Shown: positions 1 through 6,623, counted from the first letter of the stretch. The stretch is DNA of 10,302 nucleotides from JBDHXE01 sp035445085 (GCA_035445085.1 DAOMQA010000035.1:1-10302); one strand, 5' to 3'. The notes: generated by a model from the letters alone, not told the origin. Translations and numbers: made by a program.

Positions 1-451
1 TTAAAGGATTATTCCCTGAATATTGATATGGACTCCATCCTAAATAAACTTCAAACAGCGGATCCACGCTTGTAAACCTTCCAAGCTCGTAGTCGTATTT
101 TCTAACGCCATGATCACCAAGTTTACTTTCCCTATCTTTTTCTTTGTCTATGTAGTCGAGCCGCTCGTTCCATTGTGGCTGATAGTTGTTTTTCTTTAGT
201 GGTTCGCCGAAAGGGTTATAGCGATACTGCCACTCCACATCTGTAAGCAGCATCTGCGAAATCTCACAAGTATCGGAAGCCAAAACTTCACCCTTTCTAT
301 ACTTATTCATCAGACCTCTATAATCATAATCAAACTGTTCTACACTTTGTCTAATGTTTGCAAATATAGCGAAATTATTGTTAGAATAATCATGTTTGTA
401 TTTGCTTCTGAAAATAAATAAAATGAAATTATAGTATTGTTTAATTTTGAT
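1..451 (-). pseudogene. Rhs/YD-repeat core remnant, runs off the left edge
   Basis: The minus-strand frame is open from the stop codon of the neighbouring 85-residue gene to the window edge. It encodes a recognisable Rhs core: VEQFDYDYRGLM, then YRYNPFGEP, then VRKYDYELGRFTSVDPL and YQYSGNNPL. Rhs proteins form a shell around a C-terminal toxin. This stretch is the last part of such a shell, so the toxin tip should lie beyond position 1. There is no start near the homology boundary; the first ATG in frame is at 310, inside the core. Residues before SNNN (about 385-451) do not resemble Rhs and are hydrophobic and low in complexity. I therefore read it as a displaced tip or recombination cassette rather than an intact gene. 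It lies in the same frame as the preceding 85-residue gene, separated only by that gene's TAA. Confidence 0.75.
308..385 (-). repeat. Rhs-core direct repeat, copy 1
   Basis: This 78-base segment matches 2309-2386 in the same orientation at 69 of 78 positions by my hand alignment. It encodes SNNNFAIFANIRQSVEQFDYDYRGLM against SNNNLAMFANIKQNVEQFDYDYRGLM. Several differences fall in third codon positions, so both copies descend from functional Rhs cores. Such repeats are the homology over which Rhs tips are exchanged. Confidence 0.8.
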
Positions 452-709
452 TTAAAGAATCAATGCATTTCGAATAGATTGTAACAATGTATTAAAATCA
501 TTTAATACATTGCTATTCTCAAATCCGATACCTATTAAATCAGAAATATAACTATTAATTTCTATCAGGCTTTCTGTATTACCATTCAGAAATTCTATTA
601 TTAGTGGAGCAAAATCTGTATATTCACTAATAGCAATTTCTTCTGATAAATTTAAAATATTCCAGATGGCAACATGTTTGTTAACTATGTCAAATGTTTT
701 GTCATTCAT
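452..709 (-). CDS. 85-residue acidic protein of the Rhs tip cassette, unknown function
   Basis: I do not recognise the family. The product is small, acidic, has no signal peptide or membrane segment, and looks mainly helical. The stretch around residues 32-50 (FAPLIIEFLNGNTESLIEI) loosely recalls the FL-G pattern of cytosolic colicin-immunity-like proteins; that is an impression, not a match. The gene starts 11 bases after the membrane-protein gene and ends where the left Rhs remnant begins. It therefore sits in the slot where Rhs tip cassettes carry immunity genes. It could be a second immunity protein, an orphan immunity gene left from an earlier tip, or an unrelated passenger. Confidence 0.6.
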   Translation of the reverse strand: MNDKTFDIVNKHVAIWNILNLSEEIAISEYTDFAPLIIEFLNGNTESLIEINSYISDLIGIGFENSNVLNDFNTLLQSIRNALIL

Positions 710-720
710 AAGTTTTGGTA

Positions 721-1056
721 TTAAATGTCATAAGCACGTGTAGAAATCAAAAATATCATATCGAATGCACACACTAATATTGTTACTAAGTTAAATCGAT
801 TTCTTAATTTTTTAATTATTATAAACATTAGAGGTAGCATATTAAATAATGCAATAATTGCCCCACTTATAACATATAATTCTACAGATGAATAAAAAAA
901 ACCGCCGGGCTCCCAGGGAAATTCAATTTCAAGCGGTGTTGTAAATATATCTTCAATAAACGACAACGCAAATAAACAGCAAACCAAAGTTAAAAGTATT
1001 TTTGCAATATTTACTATATGACTATAAATAACTGATTTAGAAAATTTATTTTTCAT
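721..1056 (-). CDS. Three-helix inner-membrane protein, candidate immunity protein to the Rhs toxin
   Basis: The 111-residue product has three hydrophobic segments, about residues 15-34, 57-81 and 88-106. The positive-inside rule (Lys/Arg-rich N-terminus; KKLRNR at 82-87) puts the loop 35-56, with FPWEPGGFF, on the periplasmic side. No family is recognised. The gene begins 13 bases after the stop of the Rhs tip toxin, exactly where the cognate immunity gene normally sits. A toxin predicted to act on peptidoglycan in the periplasm would need an immunity protein exposed there, which this topology allows. The role is inferred from position and topology; the coding status is well supported by overlap-free spacing and composition. 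Confidence 0.7.
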   Translation of the reverse strand: MKNKFSKSVIYSHIVNIAKILLTLVCCLFALSFIEDIFTTPLEIEFPWEPGGFFYSSVELYVISGAIIALFNMLPLMFIIIKKLRNRFNLVTILVCAFDMIFLISTRAYDI

Positions 1057-1069
1057 TTTTGCCCCTAAT

Positions 1070-1813
1070 TTAAGGATAAATTACAACTAAATGTAATGGA
1101 ATATTGTATTTTTTAAAGTCATTAAAAAATGATTTGTTAAATTTCCACAAGTCTATGCAACCTTTTGAACCCGGAGCATTACCGCCATGTATGAAATACC
1201 CACCTGTGCGTTCACCTCTAGTATCTTTTTTAGGATTAATAGGAACTCTTATATCTCCCCAAACACTAGTCCCCCACTTCCAAGTACCTCTACCTATAGT
1301 TGATGCTAATTTATCCCAAAATGAAATATTATCCCATTTTTGAATCTCTTTAGGATTCACAGAATAATGTGTGCCTTCAGGTATTGGTCCCCCATTTTCC
1401 CATTGTGAGTCAGGGTCTGTTTTTCCATCTTTCAGTTTGCCAGACACCGCCGGCCAAGATGTGCTACTTTTATCAGATTTGTATAAAGTTAATTCTGAAC
1501 CATTAAATTTTAAAAAATCTTCTCCCATATCTGTCCAAGTAGTTCCACTAGAGATTTGGCTGAAATCCCCTTGTTGATAAAACCATTTTATTGAACCACT
1601 TTCAGTTGAAAACCAATTCAATCCATTAAAATCTACCAAATTCACCGGATTATTCAAACTATACTGATACCCCGTCCACCCTGTGTATTTCTCCCATAGC
1701 GGGTCCACACCCGTAAACCTTCCAATTTCGTAGTCGTATTTTCTCACTCCACCTGCACTGAGCGAAGTCGAAGTGTGGGCGCCGAAAGGGTTATATTGCT
1801 GATATTTAATCAT
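1070..1813 (-). CDS. Orphan Rhs tip fused to a Tlde1/DUF2778-like L,D-transpeptidase-fold toxin
   Basis: Residues 1-65 are the end of an Rhs core: YNPFG at 8-11, VRKYDYEIGRFTGVDPLW at 23-40, YQYSLNNPVNLVDFNGL at 49-65. The rest is a different domain. It has a strand-like SELTLYKSD (106-114), a PAVSGK segment (121-126), GGPIPEGTHY (141-150), and near the end HGGNAPGSKGCIDL with His209, Ser216 and Cys219. That H-(6)-S-x-G-C arrangement is the catalytic signature of L,D-transpeptidase-fold enzymes. Together with the SG...GPIPEG blocks it matches my knowledge of the Tlde1/DUF2778 effectors, which cut or exchange peptidoglycan tetrapeptides in the periplasm of target cells. No secretion signal is present; delivery would depend on the missing main Rhs body. 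Translation probably couples to hicA, whose stop lies 2 bases upstream. A truncated but potentially usable toxin cassette. Confidence 0.8.
   Translation of the reverse strand: MIKYQQYNPFGAHTSTSLSAGGVRKYDYEIGRFTGVDPLWEKYTGWTGYQYSLNNPVNLVDFNGLNWFSTESGSIKWFYQQGDFSQISSGTTWTDMGEDFLKFNGSELTLYKSDKSSTSWPAVSGKLKDGKTDPDSQWENGGPIPEGTHYSVNPKEIQKWDNISFWDKLASTIGRGTWKWGTSVWGDIRVPINPKKDTRGERTGGYFIHGGNAPGSKGCIDLWKFNKSFFNDFKKYNIPLHLVVIYP
1756..1775. repeat. REP-like short element inside the Rhs coding sequence
   Basis: The 20 bases begin CACTGAGCG and end TCGAAGTG, with complementary ends CACT and AGTG. From memory this word is dispersed in many Bacteroidota genomes as a small repetitive element. Here it is in frame and supplies the residues TSTSLSA between YNPFG and VRKYDYE, where the other Rhs copy of the window has an unrelated, longer spacer. 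Confidence 0.45.
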
Positions 1814-1815
1814 AA

Positions 1816-2022
1816 TTAGATGTTTTCAATATCAAATTTTGATAATTGCGCTTGTTTTAAAATGGCTTTATATGTACCTTCTGGTAAATCTTTTGTATGC
1901 ACAGAAACATAGGTCTGTCGTCCATCAGGATGTCTAAGAATTAAATGAGAACCGCTACTTCTAATGATTTCAAAACCTAACTTATTTAATTTTGAAACTA
2001 ATTCTTTTGGCTTTATAGGCAT
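1816..2022 (-). CDS. hicA: HicA-type mRNA interferase toxin
   Basis: The 68-residue product has the full HicA layout. An N-terminal helix (PIKPKELVSKLNKLGF) is followed by the catalytic SSGSHLILRHPDG block with His26, then a strand with VSVHTKDLPEGTYKAILKQA. HicA toxins have a dsRNA-binding-like fold and cleave mRNA when released from HicB. The gene follows hicB directly (hicB stop 2023-2025, hicA ATG ending at 2022), so the two are co-translated. Length is normal for the family. The pair is wedged between two blocks of Rhs-core sequence. Confidence 0.9.
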   Translation of the reverse strand: MPIKPKELVSKLNKLGFEIIRSSGSHLILRHPDGRQTYVSVHTKDLPEGTYKAILKQAQLSKFDIENI

Positions 2023-2232
2023 TTAAATCTCAAGAGTAGCAAACATAAATTCATTTGACCTTTTTTGTGCCGATTCATCATTCCATAACTTAAGTAAATC
2101 TAAAGCGGCTTCTTTTGCACCATCAATACCTTTGCCATGGGTTGTTAATCCCAAAGTTGGTAAATAAGCATAGAAATACCCTTCCTCAAAATCTATATCT
2201 TCAATTCTTTCATAAATAACTGGATAATTCAC
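2023..2232 (-). CDS. hicB: HicB-type antitoxin
   Basis: The 69-residue product shows the partial RNase H-like HicB fold: a strand pair with GYFYAYLPTLGLTTHG (18-33), then a helix with GAKEAALDLLKLW (38-50). It would bind HicA and block its active site. There is no C-terminal helix-turn-helix or ribbon-helix-helix, so self-repression by a DNA-binding domain, common in longer HicB proteins, is not expected. The start is a GTG preceded by a weak purine-rich stretch (GAGG). No clear TAnnTTTG promoter is seen immediately upstream. hicB precedes hicA, the less classical but common order. Confidence 0.85.
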   Translation of the reverse strand: MNYPVIYERIEDIDFEEGYFYAYLPTLGLTTHGKGIDGAKEAALDLLKLWNDESAQKRSNEFMFATLEI

Positions 2233-2257
2233 TTTCAGACCTCAATTTAATATAATT

Positions 2258-2515
2258 TTATATATTGACAATAAAAATTCCCAAATATTTTATTGCTCTC
2301 TTGGAATGCATCAGTCCCCTATAATCATAATCAAACTGCTCTACATTCTGTTTAATATTTGCAAACATAGCTAAATTATTGTTAGAAAACAAAGACCGAG
2401 CTGAAAGGGCACCATTACCATAGTAAGAATATTTTTTGATGTTATATCTTTCTCTACCATATTCTAGATGATTATCTTCATATCTATTTAATTGAGACAG
2501 CCACTTTTTCTGAAA
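2258..2515 (-). pseudogene. Rhs/YD-repeat core remnant upstream of hicBA
   Basis: An open minus-strand frame bounded by TAG (2518-2516) and TAA (2260-2258) encodes an Rhs-like segment. WLSQLNRYEDNHLEYGRERYNIKKYSYYGNGALSA is followed by SNNNLAMFANIKQNVEQFDYDYRGLM (shown in pieces: RYEDNHLEYG, VEQFDYDYRGLM). After GLM the Rhs similarity is lost in HSKRAIKYLGIFIVNI and the stop. The next expected core block, YQQYNPFG, reappears only at 1813, beyond hicBA. No ATG suits a complete gene. This is the upstream half of an Rhs core split by the HicBA module, or one member of a chain of displaced tips. Confidence 0.75.
2309..2386 (-). repeat. Rhs-core direct repeat, copy 2
   Basis: Partner of 308-385, same orientation, 69 of 78 bases identical by hand alignment. 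It includes one minus-strand match to TAnnTTTG (TATGTTTG, 2369-2362), which is probably incidental because it lies in the coding frame. Confidence 0.8.
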
Positions 2516-2522
2516 CTAAATA

Positions 2523-2544
2523 GGCAGCCCTATATTAGACTGCC
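2523..2544 (-). terminator. Hairpin terminator of hslU
   Basis: On the minus strand GGCAGTC and GGCTGCC form a 7-base-pair stem with one G-T wobble and an 8-base loop. TATTTAGTTT follows. It lies about 36 bases beyond the hslU stop and separates the housekeeping operon from the Rhs remnant. Confidence 0.7.
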
Positions 2545-2579
2545 CATAAGTTTTAAAATATTAAGATTAAATAAATATC

Positions 2580-3971
2580 TTATAAAATATACTTACTTAT
2601 ATCAATATTTCTCGCAATGTCTTTTAGATCATTTCTGACTTTGCTGCCATCTATTTTAATATATTTATCTTCAATGCTGTCTGGTGCATTAAACATCAAT
2701 TCTTCTAATAATGTAGATAATATAGTATGTAGGCGTCGAGCACCTATATTGGTTACTTCTTCATTTACTAAGGCAGCAATTGAAGCTATTTCTTTGATTG
2801 CACTTTCTTCAAAGTCTAATTTGATACCTTCAGTATCTATTAATGCCTGATATTGTTTGATTAGAGCATTTTCTGGTATAGTAAGAATTTTTACAAAATC
2901 TTCTTCAGTTAAGCTTTTTAATTCAACGCGAATTGGGAAACGACCTTGAAGCTCTGGTATCAAATCTGCAGGCTTCGACACGTGAAAAGCCCCCGAAGCT
3001 ATAAATAAAATATGATCAGTATGAACAATGCCATATTTGGTATTAACTGCACTTCCTTCTACAATTGGCAGTAAATCACGCTGAACGCCTTCACGAGATA
3101 CATCTGGCCCACTTGAACCACCTCCCTTAGATGCTATTTTATCAATTTCATCAACAAAAATAATACCTCTATTTTGCGCTCTATTTATTGCTTCTCTAAT
3201 GACTTTTTCCATATCAATAAGTTTTTCTGCTTCTTCTTTTTCTATAAGAATTTTAGCTTCACTTACTTTCATCTTTTTCTTCTTATTCTTTTTAGGCATC
3301 ATATTACCTAAAATGTCAGATAAATTTACGCCCATCTCATCTAAACCAATCGGACCTAATATTTGTAAGTTGGATGAAGCATCTACCACAACATCCAATT
3401 CAATTAGTCTATCATCTAATAGACCTGATTGTAGCATTTTTCTAAATTTTTCACGGGTTGCTAGATTTTCTTCGTGGTCGTTATCGCTTGTTGTATCAAA
3501 TGATGGCGAATTGCTTTTAACTGGTGGAATAAGTATATCTAAAATACGATTTTCAGCTGCTACCTTTGCTTCATCTCTTTTAAGCGTTGTATGTTCATCC
3601 TTAACCATTGCAACAGATTTTTCGATTAAATCACGTATCATAGATTCTACATCACGCCCTACATAACCAACCTCTGTAAATTTTGTAGCTTCAATTTTTA
3701 CAAAAGGTGCATTAGTTAGTTTTGCTAATCTACGAGCAATTTCAGTTTTTCCGACGCCTGTAGGACCAATCATTATAATATTATTTGGCATAATTTCGTT
3801 GCGGATATCACTCGTTACATTCTGACGTCTCCATCTATTACGTAAAGCAATTGCAACAGATTTTTTGGCAGCCTCTTGTCCAATTATAAATTTATCTAAT
3901 TCTTCAACAATTTGTTTTGGGGTAAGATTTTTTAAATTATCTATTACTTGAATTTCTTGTTTCTCATTCAT
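2580..3971 (-). CDS. hslU: ATP-dependent protease ATPase subunit HslU (ClpY)
   Basis: HslU is the AAA+ unfoldase ring that feeds proteins into the HslV peptidase in the cytoplasm. With the start at 3971 the product is 463 residues, normal for the family. Visible are the N-terminal LTPKQIVEELDKFIIGQ, Walker A GPTGVGKT (69-76), pore-loop GYVGRD (102-107), an inserted I-domain with charged, Lys-rich stretches (about 110-265), Walker B IIFVDEID (270-277), the arginine-finger segment LQGRF (341-345), and sensor 2 GARR (410-413). The C-terminus ISKYIL is the tail that docks into HslV. The frame is open to 4028, but that would overlap hslV by 56 bases and add unrelated residues. The ATG at 3971, one base after the hslV stop, is the right start. 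Confidence 0.97.
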   Translation of the reverse strand: MNEKQEIQVIDNLKNLTPKQIVEELDKFIIGQEAAKKSVAIALRNRWRRQNVTSDIRNEIMPNNIIMIGPTGVGKTEIARRLAKLTNAPFVKIEATKFTEVGYVGRDVESMIRDLIEKSVAMVKDEHTTLKRDEAKVAAENRILDILIPPVKSNSPSFDTTSDNDHEENLATREKFRKMLQSGLLDDRLIELDVVVDASSNLQILGPIGLDEMGVNLSDILGNMMPKKNKKKKMKVSEAKILIEKEEAEKLIDMEKVIREAINRAQNRGIIFVDEIDKIASKGGGSSGPDVSREGVQRDLLPIVEGSAVNTKYGIVHTDHILFIASGAFHVSKPADLIPELQGRFPIRVELKSLTEEDFVKILTIPENALIKQYQALIDTEGIKLDFEESAIKEIASIAALVNEEVTNIGARRLHTILSTLLEELMFNAPDSIEDKYIKIDGSKVRNDLKDIARNIDISKYIL

Positions 3972-3972
3972 T

Positions 3973-4512
3973 CTATAATTCTTCCAATGTGATTGATAAA
4001 TTGGTATATATACAAATATCACCAGCAATTTTTAAAGATTCATTTACTATTTCTTTTGCTGATAAAGTAGAGTGGTTTAGTAAGGCACGAGCAGCTGACA
4101 AAGCATAGGGACCACCAGAACCAATAGCTATAATATTATCATCTGGTTCGATTACATCGCCTGTACCGCTAATAATTAAAGCACAAGTACTATTCATTAC
4201 AGTAAGCATAGCTTCTAATTTGCGTAAATAACGATCTGTTCGCCAATCCTTAGCTAATTCGATGGAGGCACGCTGTAAATTACCTCTATGAGATTCTAAT
4301 TTTTCCTCAAACCTTTGTATTAAGGTAAAAGCGTCTGCCGTGGCGCCTGCAAACCCTGCTAATATTGTATTATTATATAATTTTCGTACTTTCTTGGCAT
4401 TAGCTTTTAATACCGTATTTCCGAATGTTACTTGACCATCGGAACCCATTGCGGCTTTACCGTCTTTCAACACACCAACTACGGTAGTTGCGTGGATTAA
4501 ATTTTCTGACAT
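3973..4512 (-). CDS. hslV: ATP-dependent protease proteolytic subunit HslV (ClpQ)
   Basis: HslV is the proteasome-like N-terminal-threonine peptidase of the HslUV complex. The 179-residue product carries a short propeptide MSENLIHA, removed to expose Thr9 of TTVVGV. Asp25 in GSDGQVTFG, Lys41 and Gly53 in LAGFAG stand where Asp17, Lys33 and Gly45 stand in proteins numbered from the mature threonine. GSGGPYALSAARAL near residue 132 is also typical. It is the first gene of the hslV-hslU operon. Its promoter must lie in the 263-base divergent region shared with the restriction gene; no exact TAnnTTTG was found on this strand. Confidence 0.97.
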   Translation of the reverse strand: MSENLIHATTVVGVLKDGKAAMGSDGQVTFGNTVLKANAKKVRKLYNNTILAGFAGATADAFTLIQRFEEKLESHRGNLQRASIELAKDWRTDRYLRKLEAMLTVMNSTCALIISGTGDVIEPDDNIIAIGSGGPYALSAARALLNHSTLSAKEIVNESLKIAGDICIYTNLSITLEEL

Positions 4513-4736
4513 ATTGTTATCTTATTTCTTTTTTTAATACGAACAAAGTGACGTTTATTTAGTATCCAAATTATTTTTATTTAAAATAAGATAGCAATTA
4601 ATTTACATTAGGTGTAGTTTATACATAATGAGATATTTGGTGAGAGTAATAAAGAGAGCTAGTTTTTATATAAACTTAAGTTCCAACTATAATAGAGTGA
4701 CTAAAAAAATAGCGGCAGCTTATAACAAAAAATCAG

Positions 4737-4744
4737 TATATTTG
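4737..4744 (+). promoter_or_regulatory. Bacteroidota -7 promoter element of the restriction-modification operon
   Basis: TATATTTG matches the TAnnTTTG consensus. A transcript starting a few bases after it would have a leader of roughly 25 bases before the ATG at 4776. No TTTG -33 box is seen at the usual spacing, so the promoter may be weak or helped by a regulator. No controller (C) protein gene is present. Confidence 0.5.
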
Positions 4745-4775
4745 AACGTTTGTAAATATAAAAATATAAAATTCA

Positions 4776-5636
4776 ATGATTCTTTGGAGTAATGAGGTAG
4801 AAATACAATTCTCTAGGGAGGCGTTAAAAAATTTTGCTTCACCTGAGCAATTATTTTATAAACTTCAATCAGGCTATTTTGCCTATATCCCGAAAGGGAC
4901 AGATGCAGAAGGGCAAACTTTACAAAGCAGAAACTCACTTATTGGACAGTTTACTGAAAAATGGTGTAAATCGTTCTTTGAACCTGTTGCAAAAGAATTA
5001 GGACTATTCGCAGTTAATAGTGTTGTTTGTGAAGAACTTGGTTTATCAAGACAAACAAGTGCCGACTTGGCTTTTTGTACTACAAACGACATAAATCAAA
5101 AAGCTGAAAACATAAAGCTAATTTTTGAAATAAAAATGAGTATTGTTTCAAATTATCAATTTGAACAACCTGACACTATAAAATTAATTGGCGACTATAA
5201 AACACATAAAGGACAACCCTCTTTAATGCGTTCAGATAGTATGCTAAAAGCAATAGGCAAATCAATCAACATAAGAGTTTCGGGTATTTCTTCAACTAAA
5301 ATTCCAATTGTTGTTTTAGGTAATAGCCCAATTACAGACAGTTATTTGAGGAAAGTAGATTTTCTAAAAACTTCAGGAGTAATACAAGGATTTCTTTCAT
5401 TAAATCCTCAACCAACGGAATCTGCGTTTGCAAATTCTTCGCCAGAGTGTGGTTTCCAGACTGCACTAAACTCACAACAGGTTTTAGATTACTGTGGGGA
5501 ACTTGTGTCAAACAATATGAATTATTTTTCTTCAATGCTTTCGACGGCAAAATTAGGAGAACTAATAACTATTGCAAGTAAAGAAAATAATGACATAGCA
5601 AAAGCAGAAAAATTCTTAACCTTAATCCGTAGCTAA
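4776..5636 (+). CDS. Type II restriction endonuclease, PD-(D/E)xK-like
   Basis: The 286-residue product is read as the endonuclease partner of the adjoining methyltransferase. It has a plausible nuclease core: Asp97 in SADLAF, then after 20 residues Glu118 and Lys120 in IFEIKMS, matching the D-(n)-E-x-K metal-binding pattern, with a Glu-rich VCEELG just upstream (84-89). No specific restriction family or recognition site could be assigned. Its stop overlaps the methyltransferase start by one base (TAATG), so the two are translationally coupled with the endonuclease first. Its 5' part (4924-4972) is duplicated downstream of the methyltransferase. Assignment rests on context plus the motif; a non-nuclease partner is unlikely. 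Confidence 0.75.
   Translation: MILWSNEVEIQFSREALKNFASPEQLFYKLQSGYFAYIPKGTDAEGQTLQSRNSLIGQFTEKWCKSFFEPVAKELGLFAVNSVVCEELGLSRQTSADLAFCTTNDINQKAENIKLIFEIKMSIVSNYQFEQPDTIKLIGDYKTHKGQPSLMRSDSMLKAIGKSINIRVSGISSTKIPIVVLGNSPITDSYLRKVDFLKTSGVIQGFLSLNPQPTESAFANSSPECGFQTALNSQQVLDYCGELVSNNMNYFSSMLSTAKLGELITIASKENNDIAKAEKFLTLIRS
4924..4972 (+). repeat. Endonuclease-gene segment duplicated downstream, copy 1
   Basis: These 49 bases encode the region around RNSLIGQFTEKWCKS of the endonuclease. They recur at 6568-6616 in the same orientation with two differences by hand alignment. Confidence 0.85.
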
Positions 5637-6535
5637 TGAAAAAGAGAAATGGAACAGAGACAAGTGCTTTTGGAACTAATGGGAGAATTAATCACGACAG
5701 CTCAAAATTTTACAATTCAAAGCTGTACAAAGAACTTGAAGATAAAAAAGAGTTAGATAAAAATGAAAATAATTTGCCAGATAATTTGGAAAACGAAATT
5801 ATTTTAGGGTCTGCCGAAAATATGAAAGAGTTACCTGACAATTCTGTTCATTTAATGATAACTTCGCCACCTTACAATGTTTCTAAAGAATATGACGAAG
5901 ATTTATCATTAAAAGAGTATTTGCAATTATTGAAAAATGCTTTTACAGAAACTTATAGAGTGTTAGTAAATGGTGGTAGGGCTTGTATAAATGTTGCTAA
6001 TCTTGGTCGCAAACCATACATTCCATTATCAGACTACATTTCACAAATGATGCTTGAAATTGGTTTTAATATGAGGGGTGAAATTATTTGGAATAAAGCA
6101 GCAAGTGCAAGCCCTTCAACAGCTTGGGGGAGTTGGCAAAGTGCAGCTAATCCAATTTTAAGAGACATACACGAATATATTTTGGTTTTTTCAAAAGGCA
6201 ATTACAAAAGAGAGAAGAATGGAAAAGAAAACACTATTTCAAAAGAGCAATTTATGGAATGGACAAAATCTATTTGGACAATGAATGCAGAAAGTGCACG
6301 ACGAATTGGACATCCTGCACCATTTCCAGAAGAATTGCCTCATAGACTTATTCAACTTTACTCATTTAGTGATGACATAGTTTTAGACCCATTTATGGGT
6401 AGTGGTACAACAGGGGTTTCTGCTCTGAAATTAAGTAGAAAATATATTGGCTATGAAATATCACAAGAATATATTGATATTGCAAACAAACGCCTTGCAC
6501 CGTTAAAAGAACAGGCAAAATTATTTGATATGTGA
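5636..6535 (+). CDS. Beta-class site-specific DNA methyltransferase (SPPY type, probably N4-cytosine)
   Basis: The 299-residue product protects the host DNA against the upstream endonuclease. The catalytic motif TSPPY (76-80) precedes the AdoMet-binding DPFMGSGTTG (251-260), the order that defines the beta class. GHPAPFPEELPHRL (225-238) is the typical block before the AdoMet motif. Serine before PPY is most common in N4-methylcytosine enzymes, whereas DPPY is typical of N6-adenine; N6-adenine activity cannot be excluded. A target-recognition region probably lies about residues 120-220, including ASPSTAWGSWQSAANP. The recognition sequence is unknown. The start ATG overlaps the endonuclease stop, and the N-terminal INHDSSKFYNSKLY region is recalled from related methyltransferases. 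Confidence 0.93.
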   Translation: MKKRNGTETSAFGTNGRINHDSSKFYNSKLYKELEDKKELDKNENNLPDNLENEIILGSAENMKELPDNSVHLMITSPPYNVSKEYDEDLSLKEYLQLLKNAFTETYRVLVNGGRACINVANLGRKPYIPLSDYISQMMLEIGFNMRGEIIWNKAASASPSTAWGSWQSAANPILRDIHEYILVFSKGNYKREKNGKENTISKEQFMEWTKSIWTMNAESARRIGHPAPFPEELPHRLIQLYSFSDDIVLDPFMGSGTTGVSALKLSRKYIGYEISQEYIDIANKRLAPLKEQAKLFDM

Positions 6536-6567
6536 ATAGAACTTACTGTTGGGCACACAAACGCTCT

Positions 6568-6616
6568 AAAGCAGAAATTCACTTATTGGACAGTTTACTG
6601 AAACATGGTGTAAATC
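6568..6616 (+). repeat. Orphan fragment of the endonuclease gene, copy 2
   Basis: This non-coding segment matches 4924-4972 at 47 of 49 positions. Similarity continues weakly on both sides: CAAAC upstream, and TTTGA downstream after a 4-base gap. It is a remnant of a duplicated restriction gene or of a recombination event over it. Confidence 0.8.
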
Positions 6617-6623
6617 TTTGAAG

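Noticed and set aside
1104..1577. Plus-strand frames antisense to the Rhs tip toxin
   Set aside because: The minus-strand frame carries clear Rhs and L,D-transpeptidase motifs; the plus frames show none.
3199..3666. 155-codon plus-strand frame inside hslU
   Set aside because: Antisense shadow of a strongly conserved gene; Ser-rich product without any domain.
3972..4028. N-terminal extension of hslU to 4028
   Set aside because: It overlaps hslV, encodes residues not found in HslU, and the ATG at 3971 gives the normal N-terminus and length.
4513..4775. Controller-protein gene or tRNA in the gap between hslV and the endonuclease
   Set aside because: No open frame with a helix-turn-helix and no cloverleaf could be found; only the TATATTTG element is supported.
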